Positions 10,561-18,131 of a stretch of 38,009 bases of DNA are shown one piece after another. Where the stretch lies: NCBI GenBank assembly GCA_003244045.1, contig QHBU01000070.1, forward strand, positions 1 through 38,009, written 5' to 3'. This DNA comes from Candidatus Aeolococcus gillhamiae (GTDB lineage Bacteria > Chloroflexota > Dormibacteria > Aeolococcales > Aeolococcaceae). The position numbers and the translations under genes were made by a program. Under the pieces are notes generated by a model. The model did not search any database. It was not told where the DNA came from and worked only from the letters and a program-made list of their open reading frames with translations. Numbering within the stretch: position 1 is the stretch's first letter; each line of letters begins with the position of its first letter.

Positions 10561-12287
10561 TGGGTGCCACCGAGAGACGCCGCAATGCGGACGAGACCGG
10601 TGCCGATGACCGGTACCACGCGGCCGGCGAGAAGTCCGAACGCCACCAGGAAGATGACCAGGGGCCACAGATAGCCGAGCTCGAGAGCCGTCGTGTCACG
10701 GACGCGCGCGAACTCCTCACGCACCGGGCCGAGGAACACCCGTTGCGCGGACCAGATCAGGGCTGCCGTGCTGACCGCGGTGCTCGCCATCACGAAGACG
10801 GTGGCGTAGGGGTGGACCGAGAACACCCCGCTGAACAGCATCAGCTCCGCGCTGAACCCCGCAAGCAGCGGCGCCCCCAGGGCGGCGAGGCAGGCAAAGA
10901 TCCAGAACCCTCCGAGCCGCGGCGCCTGCGCCGCCAGACCACCGAGCCGGTCCAACGGCGCGCTGCGCGTCCGTCCCTCGATGGCCCCGCAGAGCAGCAG
11001 CAACAGCGCGCTGCTCAACCCGCCGGCGACCAGCTGCAGAACGGCGCCGTCCAGCGAGATGCTGTTGGGCGCGGCCACGGCGAGGAGCACCAGCGACATC
11101 TGGCCGATGCTCACCGCGGCGACCATGCGCCGCAGCGTGGTCTGCGCGAGCGTCAGCAGGACCCCCCACAGCGCGCTGAGCACCGCGAGCACCATCAGCG
11201 CACTGCCGAAGCGCTGTGCCTGCGCCGGGAACAGCCCGAGCGCGAACCGGATCATCCCGTACCCGGAGAGCCGCACCAGCACGCCCGCGACCACAGCGGC
11301 AACGCCGGAGCTGGCGGTTGCGGTGGTGTCGAGCATCCAGGTGTGCACCGGCACGATGACGAAACCGATCGCAAACGCGGTGAACACGAGCCAGAATCCC
11401 GCCGCCGCCACCGGACCGGTGAGCGCTCCGGCGTTGCCAAGGTCGGTCAGGTCGGAGCTGTGCGCGCTGCTGTGCACCACCACAAGGAGGAAGCCGGTGA
11501 GGAGCAGCGCCCCGCTGATGAGCACGGCCACGCCGGCGCGCGTTGCCGTGCGCTCCCGGCCGGCTCCTCCGAAGCACCTGATCAGGAGGAAGAGCGGCGC
11601 CGCCTGCATGGCGAAGAACATCACGAACAGGACCAGGTCGGTGGCACAGAGGGCTCCGTTGACCGCCGTCTCGAGCAGCAGCAGCAGCCCGCAGTACAGG
11701 CGCAGCCGCTGCTGGCGCTTCCACGCCGCCAGGAACACCGATGTGAACACAAGGGTGCTGAGCACCAGCAGGCTCAGGGTCACCCCGTCGGCGCTCATGT
11801 GGTAGTGGATCGCGAAGGCGAAGTGGCTGATCCAGGTGGTGTTCTCCTCATGGAGCTGGTCCGGGGTGGCGGCAACCCCCAGCGAGATGGCCGTGAGGAG
11901 CGTGAAGAGGGTCAGCACCAGCGCTGCTGCCGCCGCGAACAGCGCGACCGAACGGATACGGCTGCGCTGCTCCGCGGTGCGTTCGGGCAGGAACACGATC
12001 ACCAGGGCCGCGACAGTGGTGATGAACACCACGGTGCTGAGCAGGACAGACGGCAGATCGAGGCCGGTGTTGGTGGGGGTCGTCGGCGTGGTCGCCGGGG
12101 CCGGCCTGGCCGCGGCGGGCGGCGGCAGCGAGAACGCCGCAGTGGGTGGCGCGGCGACGACCGGTGCGGTGGCGGCGCTGATCGACGGTGAGACCGCCGC
12201 GATGAGCGGGTGGAACGCGGCCGCCAAGCGTGGGGCCTGCTGCGCGGCCGTCGCGGCCGACCACAGTGTCTGCAGCGTCGCGCTCAC
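10557..12287 (-). CDS. nuoM: NADH-quinone oxidoreductase subunit M-like antiporter-fold protein (divergent; Ala/Pro-rich N-terminal extension)
   Basis: AFAIGFVIVPVHTWMLDTTATASSGVAAVVAGVLVRLSGYGMIRFALGLFP aligns column-for-column with the NuoM TM7-8 region. GTG start at 12287 overlaps the nuoL stop. The longer ORF (to 14312) is an out-of-frame artefact over nuoL. Confidence 0.82.
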   Translation of the reverse strand: MSATLQTLWSAATAAQQAPRLAAAFHPLIAAVSPSISAATAPVVAAPPTAAFSLPPPAAARPAPATTPTTPTNTGLDLPSVLLSTVVFITTVAALVIVFLPERTAEQRSRIRSVALFAAAAALVLTLFTLLTAISLGVAATPDQLHEENTTWISHFAFAIHYHMSADGVTLSLLVLSTLVFTSVFLAAWKRQQRLRLYCGLLLLLETAVNGALCATDLVLFVMFFAMQAAPLFLLIRCFGGAGRERTATRAGVAVLISGALLLTGFLLVVVHSSAHSSDLTDLGNAGALTGPVAAAGFWLVFTAFAIGFVIVPVHTWMLDTTATASSGVAAVVAGVLVRLSGYGMIRFALGLFPAQAQRFGSALMVLAVLSALWGVLLTLAQTTLRRMVAAVSIGQMSLVLLAVAAPNSISLDGAVLQLVAGGLSSALLLLLCGAIEGRTRSAPLDRLGGLAAQAPRLGGFWIFACLAALGAPLLAGFSAELMLFSGVFSVHPYATVFVMASTAVSTAALIWSAQRVFLGPVREEFARVRDTTALELGYLWPLVIFLVAFGLLAGRVVPVIGTGLVRIAASLGGTQ

Positions 12288-14335
12288 TGGATGGTCACCG
12301 GGAAATGGCCGGTCACGGCCAGAACCGACGCCGCCAGCAGGATGGCCACAACGACCAGGGCCGCCGCCATCGACAGCCCCACCCGGGCGCTGCGCAGGCG
12401 GCTCAGCGCCTCGCTGAGTGTGCCGACGCTCTCCCCCATCGCGGTGGGGATCGGTTCCAGCAGCTGCACGTCGAGGGTGTCCAGCGCCCGGCCGGCCGCG
12501 ACGAACCCGCGCGGGAGGAGAGCCGCGACGCGCTCGGCGGGGGTGGGGCCTGCCAGCGCCGTGCTCGCCCAGGCAAGGTGATCGCGGGCAGGGGCCGGCC
12601 GGCGACGCCGATCCGCGGAGAAGAGCCACCACGCGGCAGCTGCCCCGACGACCGCGAGAACGGCCGCAAGCGCGAGCGCGACCGTGTCGAACGGCAGGTC
12701 CTCGCGGACGCGGCCGTAGAAGACGAAGCGAGTGAAGCTGAGCCCGGTGACGGCCCCGCTGCCCACGGTGAAGGGGCCGATCCCGGGAAGGCCGGCCAGC
12801 GTGGCCGCGGCCCCGCCGGCGAGCGCGACCAGCACGGTGCGACGCAACCGCGCGTCCACCTCCCGAAGCCGGCTGACGTCGAAGCCGCGGCGCCTGGTGG
12901 CTTCGCCCGTGGCCGCGACGAAGTACACGCGGAACGCGTACACGGCGGTGAGGACGATGGTCACGAGCACGGCCGCCGCGACGATCACGCGAACCACGCT
13001 GCTGGCGTGCCCTCCGCCGGGCAGCGCGCCGCGGAGCGCCGACGAGAGCACGCTGTACGTGTTCAGCGTCAGTCCGCTGATCCCCAGCGCCCAACCGCCG
13101 AGCGCTAGCGTGGTGCGGGGCATGCGCTGCCGTCCGCCGCCGCAGTCGCGGAGCTCGTGGCTCCGAAATCCGCGGCTCAGGTTTCCCGCCGTGAGGAAGT
13201 ACGCCACCGCCAGGAATGAGCCGGTGAAGAGGAGGAACAGCGCCGCGCTGTAGCCGCCCACCCCGAAAGCGGCCAGCATCAGACCCGCCTGGCTGCTCAC
13301 GGCGAACAGACCGATCCGGAACACGTCTCGTTGTGCCAGCGCCAGCACGGCGCCCGCCACTGCAGCGATCGCGCCGACAACGGCGACGGCGGTGAGCAGG
13401 TGAGGCGCCTCGAGCAGGAGGGGATACACCCGTGCCAGCAGCAGACCCGCGGGGATCAGCGCGGACACGGCGATCAGCGCGAGCCCGGGAACCGGGGCGT
13501 CGAGCGCGCCGCTCAGCCAGAGGTGCATGGGACCGATGGTGGCGCGGATGGAGGCGGCAACCACGAAGAGAACCGCGAGCACTACAAGGGTTCTCGCGCC
13601 CACCCCGGCCACCGCGCCGAGACGGCCGATGTGCCACTGCAGAGCCAGCTGGGAGAAGGAGAAGGGGTCGTTGCTGAGCTGGCCGTTGGTCGGTGTCCGC
13701 TGGCCGATCGAAGTGCCGAACTTGGCGAAGCTCATCACCAGGCCGAGCAACAGGGCCAGGTCGGCGCTGCGCAGTACCACGAACGTCCGCGTCGCGGCGG
13801 CCGCACTGGCCGGCCGCTGCCAGTGGTGCGCGGCCAGCATCCATGCGGCCACGCCGGCCACCTCCCACCCCAGCCAGAACTGGAACAGGTTGGGGCTGCT
13901 GACCAGCGCCAGGACACCGAAGGTCAGCAGTCCCATGACCCAGAAGAAGCGCCGGAAACCGTCGTCGCCTCTCATCGAGACGAGCGCGTGCACCTGGGTG
14001 ATGACCGAGAGGAAGAGGACGGCGAACATGAACGTCACGCTCAGAGGGTCGACGCGGATGCCCCAGAAGACGCCGAAGTCGGCAGGCACCGTCGGTGGGC
14101 CGATGCCGGTGGGCGACGTCGTCTGCAGGTCCCAGAACGTCTGAGTGTTCTCGTACACCGGGATCACATGGGTGAGCCGGAACACCAGCACCACCAGGGA
14201 CAGAGCCAGCGCGAGGCTTGTCAGTGCGACCCCGGCCTGGGCGGCACGCCGAGGCGACTCGGCGAGGAATGACACGGCGACCCCGACCAGCGGGAGAAGC
14301 ACCACCGCCCACGTGAGGTTGAGGATGATCGCCAT
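12284..14335 (-). CDS. nuoL: NADH-quinone oxidoreductase subunit L-like antiporter-fold protein (divergent)
   Basis: DPLSVTFMFAVLFLSVITQVHALVSMRGDDGFRRFFWVMGLLTFGVLALVSSPNLFQFWLGWEVAGVAAWMLAAHH; C-terminal extension ending in a final TM. Confidence 0.85.
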   Translation of the reverse strand: MAIILNLTWAVVLLPLVGVAVSFLAESPRRAAQAGVALTSLALALSLVVLVFRLTHVIPVYENTQTFWDLQTTSPTGIGPPTVPADFGVFWGIRVDPLSVTFMFAVLFLSVITQVHALVSMRGDDGFRRFFWVMGLLTFGVLALVSSPNLFQFWLGWEVAGVAAWMLAAHHWQRPASAAAATRTFVVLRSADLALLLGLVMSFAKFGTSIGQRTPTNGQLSNDPFSFSQLALQWHIGRLGAVAGVGARTLVVLAVLFVVAASIRATIGPMHLWLSGALDAPVPGLALIAVSALIPAGLLLARVYPLLLEAPHLLTAVAVVGAIAAVAGAVLALAQRDVFRIGLFAVSSQAGLMLAAFGVGGYSAALFLLFTGSFLAVAYFLTAGNLSRGFRSHELRDCGGGRQRMPRTTLALGGWALGISGLTLNTYSVLSSALRGALPGGGHASSVVRVIVAAAVLVTIVLTAVYAFRVYFVAATGEATRRRGFDVSRLREVDARLRRTVLVALAGGAAATLAGLPGIGPFTVGSGAVTGLSFTRFVFYGRVREDLPFDTVALALAAVLAVVGAAAAWWLFSADRRRRPAPARDHLAWASTALAGPTPAERVAALLPRGFVAAGRALDTLDVQLLEPIPTAMGESVGTLSEALSRLRSARVGLSMAAALVVVAILLAASVLAVTGHFPVTIQ

Positions 14336-14336
14336 C

Positions 14337-14651
14337 TCAGGCGTCCAGCTCGGTCATCTCGTCCAGGTCAGCGGTGTCCGACCGTCGCCAGAGCAGTGCC
14401 GCAACCGCACCCCCGACGAGCAGCTCGGCGCAGAGAGCTGCCAGCGTGAAGAGCGCGAGCGCGTCGCCGAGCCGGGGCACGGAGCCGTCCCCGCTCTCGG
14501 CGAAACCCACAGCAGCCACCAACGGCGCGCTGAAGAGCACGCTCAGCGAGGCAAGCGCCGCGATGACGTTGCGCCGCGTGGTGACCCCGAAGAGTCCGAT
14601 GGCGAACAGCACGGCGCTGAGCACCGCGTAGTGTGCCGGTCCTACGTTCAC
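14337..14651 (-). CDS. nuoK: NADH-quinone oxidoreductase subunit K-like protein
   Basis: 104 aa; HYAVLSAVLFAIGLFGVTTRRNVIAALASLSVLFSAPLVAAVGF...LFTLAALCAELLVGGAVAALLWRR. Confidence 0.85.
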   Translation of the reverse strand: MNVGPAHYAVLSAVLFAIGLFGVTTRRNVIAALASLSVLFSAPLVAAVGFAESGDGSVPRLGDALALFTLAALCAELLVGGAVAALLWRRSDTADLDEMTELDA

Positions 14652-15253
14652 CGGCCCGCCCCAGCGTCGCTTCCCGCTCGCTGCGCGCGCGCCGCCGCGC
14701 GGTGCTCGCGGCGCAGCCGCGCGCGCTGCTCGCGCAGCCGGCGCTGCTCGGCGGCCCGGTCCAGGACGCGCTCGTCGTCCCCGGTTCTGCCGATCATCAG
14801 CGCACCGCCGACGGCGAGCACAGCGAGGATGGCGGCGACGCCGAGGCTGATCGGCGTTCGGTAGTGGAGAAGGGTCAGCAGGCTCTGGCCGCCGCTCGGC
14901 GTGTGCGCGGTGTCATCGACGCGAGTGTTGGTGACCCAGACTAGCAGCACCCCGATGCCACCGGCGACCGCGGCGCTCAGTGGCCACGCAGTCGCGGGGC
15001 CGGGCACATCGCCGAGCAGCGGTGCGTACCCGTAACGTCGCAGCGCGGCAGCCACCAGCAGCAGGCAGCCGCTCGGTGCCACCAGCGCGACGGCGCCGAG
15101 CAGGTAGGCACCGGCGGCGATGAGCAGGATGCCGACGAGCACGCCACCGGCGAGCACTGCGAGCAGCGCCATGCGTGTGGACGGTGCGAGCACGGCGCCG
15201 AGAGCCGCGAGGACGATCAGAATCGCGAGTACGTAGAACACCGCGGTGCTCAC
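14648..15253 (-). CDS. nuoJ: NADH-quinone oxidoreductase subunit J-like protein with Arg-rich C-terminal tail
   Basis: Position before nuoK with ATGA overlap; multi-TM pattern; tail EQRRLREQRARLRREHRAAARAQRAG. GTG start. Confidence 0.7.
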   Translation of the reverse strand: MSTAVFYVLAILIVLAALGAVLAPSTRMALLAVLAGGVLVGILLIAAGAYLLGAVALVAPSGCLLLVAAALRRYGYAPLLGDVPGPATAWPLSAAVAGGIGVLLVWVTNTRVDDTAHTPSGGQSLLTLLHYRTPISLGVAAILAVLAVGGALMIGRTGDDERVLDRAAEQRRLREQRARLRREHRAAARAQRAGSDAGAGR

Positions 15254-15342
15254 CCAGCCGTCTGGTGCAGGGCTGCGGCAGCGCGGACAGACGCTTTCGG
15301 GAAAGGCGCCTCGCTCACGAGGCGGCTGCCGGCGCCGGACAT
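15250..15342 (-). CDS. Possible 30-aa leader ORF overlapping nuoJ (MSGAGSRLVSEAPFPKASVRAAAALHQTAG)
   Basis: ATG at 15342 lies 7 nt after a TACAAT box; TGA stop overlaps the nuoJ GTG start as GTGA. Confidence 0.45.
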   Translation of the reverse strand: MSGAGSRLVSEAPFPKASVRAAAALHQTAG

Positions 15343-15349
15343 CGGCGGC

Positions 15350-15355
15350 ATTGTA
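15350..15355 (-). promoter_or_regulatory. -10 box TACAAT upstream of the leader ORF / nuoJ cluster
   Basis: TACAAT, 7 nt before ATG 15342; no recognisable -35. Confidence 0.5.
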
Positions 15356-15357
15356 GG

Positions 15358-15384
15358 CGAAGGGCGAACTGCCTTCCCCCTTCG
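15358..15384 (-). repeat. Post-stop hairpin element, copy D (loop orientation inverted relative to A-C)
   Basis: Minus strand CGAAGGGgGAA-GGCAG-TTCgCCCTTCG, 4 nt after the stop of the 15389..15781 gene. Confidence 0.65.
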
Positions 15385-15388
15385 ACCG

Positions 15389-15781
15389 TCAAACCGCGTC
15401 GTCGTCCTCGAGAGCCCGATGCATGAGAGGGGGCGGCCTGTCGTCCTCATCGACGACACGCTCGAAGAGCAGGATCAAGGTCACGGCGAGCAGCGTCAGG
15501 ATGATGCCGCCGGCCGCAACCGGGTCGAGATGCACGCCGACCACGGGAACGGCGATCCCGGCGTCCCAGGCGCCCAGCCTGGCGCCGTCGGCCACTGTGC
15601 GCTGTCCCACGATGCCGGCGACGATGAGCAGGCCGCCGGCGGTGCCGAGGTGGTAGAGCCAGTTGCGCCCGCGGCGCGCCAGGAATGCTGACACCGACGC
15701 GATCACAGCGCCAGCGAGCACGCCAAGGACGCCGAGCGCGACCTGGCCCGGCGTCGGCGGCAGCGGCACCGCGAGGATCAC
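15389..15781 (-). CDS. Small membrane protein of unknown function (about 130 aa)
   Basis: GTG start overlaps the mnmA stop (GTGA); at least three hydrophobic segments; acidic tail VDEDDRPPPLMHRALEDDDAV. Confidence 0.6.
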   Translation of the reverse strand: MILAVPLPPTPGQVALGVLGVLAGAVIASVSAFLARRGRNWLYHLGTAGGLLIVAGIVGQRTVADGARLGAWDAGIAVPVVGVHLDPVAAGGIILTLLAVTLILLFERVVDEDDRPPPLMHRALEDDDAV

Positions 15782-16935
15782 GTGAGCGCCACCGTGCCGC
15801 CGCCGATCACCTCGTCGCCTTCGAAGAGGACGCCCGCCTGGCCCGGCGCCACCTGGGTCACCGGCGGATCGCAGCGCAGAAGCAGGGCGTCGTTGCCAAG
15901 CTGAACCACGGCGACCTGGGCCGGGGCCGAGTGCGCGCGAAGCTGCAACGCCAGCGGCGCGTCGTGCGCGGGGCGCTGGTCGATCCAGTGGATGTCGGTG
16001 AGGCGCACGGTGTCGCGATCCAGCGCGCTGCGCGGGCCGACGGTGACGGTGTTGGCCATCGCGTCGACAGCGGTCACGAAGAGCGGGGCCTCGTCGGGGC
16101 GTGACGGCGGCAGCCCCAGGCCGGACCGCTGGCCCACCGTGTAGAAGGGCACCCCGCGGTGCTCGCCGACCACCGCGCCGGCCTGATCGACCATGGCGCC
16201 GGGACGGAAGCGGCCCCGCAGGCGCCGCTCCAGCTCGGCGCGCACCGAGCCGTCGACGAAGCACAGCTCCTGCGAGTCTGGCTTGGCCGCCGTGATCAGG
16301 CCGAGATCGGCGGCATGGCGCCGCACCTCGTCCTTGGACGTCTCTGCGCCAAGGGGGAATACGGAGCTGAGCAGCTGCTCCTGCTCGAGGCGATGGAGCG
16401 TGTAGGCCTGGTCCTTGGCCGCCGCCCGGGCACGATGCAGAGACGCGGCGTTCCCCCGCCGACCGATGCGCGCGTAGTGGCCTGTGGCGAGGTGGGTCGC
16501 CCCGGCGGCCCGGGCCCGGTCGAGCAGCACCCCGAACTTGATCACCTGGTTGCAGCGCACGCACGGGTTGGGCGTGCGCCCGGCCGCGTACTCGTCCTCG
16601 AACGGAGCCACCACGTCGCGCTGGAACTCCGGCTCCAGGTTCCAGCTGTAGTGCGGGATGCCAATGCTGGTCGCGACGCGGCGGGCGTCCTCGACGGCGT
16701 CGATGGAGCAGCAGCCGCGGTCGCGCCGGCGCTCTCCGTCGCGCGGCCACATTGCCAGGGTGATGCCGACGGTGCGCAACCCGCGTTCCGCACAGCGCGC
16801 CGCCGCCACCGATGAATCCACCCCGCCGGACATGGCCACCGCGACGACGGCGTCACCGGGCAGCAGCTCGAAGGGGTCGTCGGGGATGCGGGCTGCCCGG
16901 CGTCCAGGCGCGGCCGGCGCGGCCGCAGCGGTCAT
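15778..16935 (-). CDS. mnmA: tRNA 2-thiouridine(34) synthase MnmA
   Basis: VVAVAMSGGVDSSVAAARCAERG PP-loop; GCCSIDAVEDARRVA; GRTPNPCVRCNQVIKFG; TVGQRSGLGLP. Confidence 0.94.
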   Translation of the reverse strand: MTAAAAPAAPGRRAARIPDDPFELLPGDAVVAVAMSGGVDSSVAAARCAERGLRTVGITLAMWPRDGERRRDRGCCSIDAVEDARRVATSIGIPHYSWNLEPEFQRDVVAPFEDEYAAGRTPNPCVRCNQVIKFGVLLDRARAAGATHLATGHYARIGRRGNAASLHRARAAAKDQAYTLHRLEQEQLLSSVFPLGAETSKDEVRRHAADLGLITAAKPDSQELCFVDGSVRAELERRLRGRFRPGAMVDQAGAVVGEHRGVPFYTVGQRSGLGLPPSRPDEAPLFVTAVDAMANTVTVGPRSALDRDTVRLTDIHWIDQRPAHDAPLALQLRAHSAPAQVAVVQLGNDALLLRCDPPVTQVAPGQAGVLFEGDEVIGGGTVALT

Positions 16936-16945
16936 CGCCGCCGCT

Positions 16946-17224
16946 TCAGCGGCCGCCGGCCACGGCGGGAACGATGGAGAGCTCGTCGCGTTCACCGACG
17001 GGCGTCTCGAGCCCCTGGCTGAAGCGGATGTCGGAGTCGTTGACGTAGATATTGATGAACTGACGGAGCTTCCCCTCCGCATCGTAGAGACGGTCATGGA
17101 AGCCCGGGTAGCGCTGCTCGAGATCGCCGAGCGCGTCGGACACCGTGGCGCCCTCGACGGTCACCTCGGCGCCGCCACCGGTGAGGCGGCGCAGCGGGCC
17201 GGGAACGCGAACTCGCACAGGCAT
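16946..17224 (-). CDS. MoaD/ThiS/CysO-like beta-grasp sulfur carrier protein, C-terminus GGR
   Basis: GKLRQFINIYVNDSDIRFSQGLETPVGERDELSIVPAVAGGR; TATACT box 6 nt before ATG. Confidence 0.88.
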   Translation of the reverse strand: MPVRVRVPGPLRRLTGGGAEVTVEGATVSDALGDLEQRYPGFHDRLYDAEGKLRQFINIYVNDSDIRFSQGLETPVGERDELSIVPAVAGGR

Positions 17225-17277
17225 GCGCGGAGTATACGGGTGGTTCGACGGCGCCCTCGTGTCGCATCCTCCGCCCA

Positions 17278-17347
17278 GGCGAATTCATTTCGCCGGAGCT
17301 GAGGCCGCTACATAGGGGTGCCCGTGGGGGAGCAGAGTTCCCCCTCG
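17278..17347 (-). repeat. Post-stop hairpin element, copy A (two stem-loops)
   Basis: GGCGAA-TTCAT-TTCGCC and CG(t)GGGGGA...TCCCCC(t)CG; 5 nt after the NUDIX stop. Confidence 0.7.
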
Positions 17348-17352
17348 CCCGG

Positions 17353-18060
17353 TCAGTGCGCCGGCGGAAGCTCGACGACCAGCGGCGAGCGCTCGGCTCG
17401 CTTGGCGGCCCCACCGACGAGGTCGTCGAAGACCAGCTGTGACCACGATTCCATGCTCAGGTAGTGGCGGCGCATCGCCGCCAGCGTGAGGTTCTCCCCC
17501 TCCAGCTTGTCGAGCTCGCGGACCGCAGTGGTCGCCACCGCCGGCTCGACCAGGAACACCAGGCCGAGGTGCACCTGTGACACTGGCGTCGAGTCGTCGT
17601 TGAGCATGGCCACCAGGCTCGCGGTGGCCGGCGACGAGCACACCACCTCCTCCGCCCACTCGCGCTGGAGCCCGCCGACGAGCGGGTCGCCGCCGGCGCC
17701 GTCGCCGGGATTGACGTGGCCACCGACCCCCAGCGAGTAGAGATGGTGGAGGCGACGCTCGCTGGAGCGGCGCAGCCGCCTGGTCAGCAGGTAGGTGCCG
17801 TCCAGGGGATGGTGCACCACGCAGTAGGGGATGATCTGCTGCATCGAGGGGTCGTCCTCGACCGCATGACGGGGCCGGTACTCCGAGGCCGCCCGGATGG
17901 TTCGCAGCACCCGCTCGAGCCCGACCGTGACCAGGCCATGCCAGGCACCGTCGGGGAAGATCGTGGTGCGCGGCACACAGAGGACATCCTCGCCATCGAA
18001 GGGCACGGTTCGCCGCCGCCGTTGCGTCGCGATGCTGTTGGCCGCGGTGGCGTCGGTCAT
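17353..18060 (-). CDS. NUDIX hydrolase-family protein
   Basis: GVGGHVNPGDGAGGDPLVGGLQREWAEEVVCSS Nudix-like box. ATG 18060 preferred over the TTG of the longer ORF. Confidence 0.78.
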   Translation of the reverse strand: MTDATAANSIATQRRRRTVPFDGEDVLCVPRTTIFPDGAWHGLVTVGLERVLRTIRAASEYRPRHAVEDDPSMQQIIPYCVVHHPLDGTYLLTRRLRRSSERRLHHLYSLGVGGHVNPGDGAGGDPLVGGLQREWAEEVVCSSPATASLVAMLNDDSTPVSQVHLGLVFLVEPAVATTAVRELDKLEGENLTLAAMRRHYLSMESWSQLVFDDLVGGAAKRAERSPLVVELPPAH

Positions 18061-18131
18061 CGACCTCAAGGTCGTGGAATTCTACGTTTTGTCCACTGCG
18101 ATGCTGGGACGGGCTGCGCCACTATTGGGCC

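Noticed and set aside
10743-12191. 482-aa plus ORF antisense to the nuoM-like gene
   Set aside because: Composition (Gln/His/Arg-rich, low complexity) is typical of reverse-frame translation of a hydrophobic membrane gene.
10557-14312. 1251-aa minus ORF as a giant fused protein
   Set aside because: Its first ~675 residues are an alternate-frame reading of nuoL. The real gene is the NuoM-like CDS starting at GTG 12287, overlapping the nuoL stop.
15389-16750. 453-aa minus ORF as one protein
   Set aside because: Only the C-terminal ~130 residues are in a plausible gene frame (GTG 15781); the rest is an alternate frame of mnmA.
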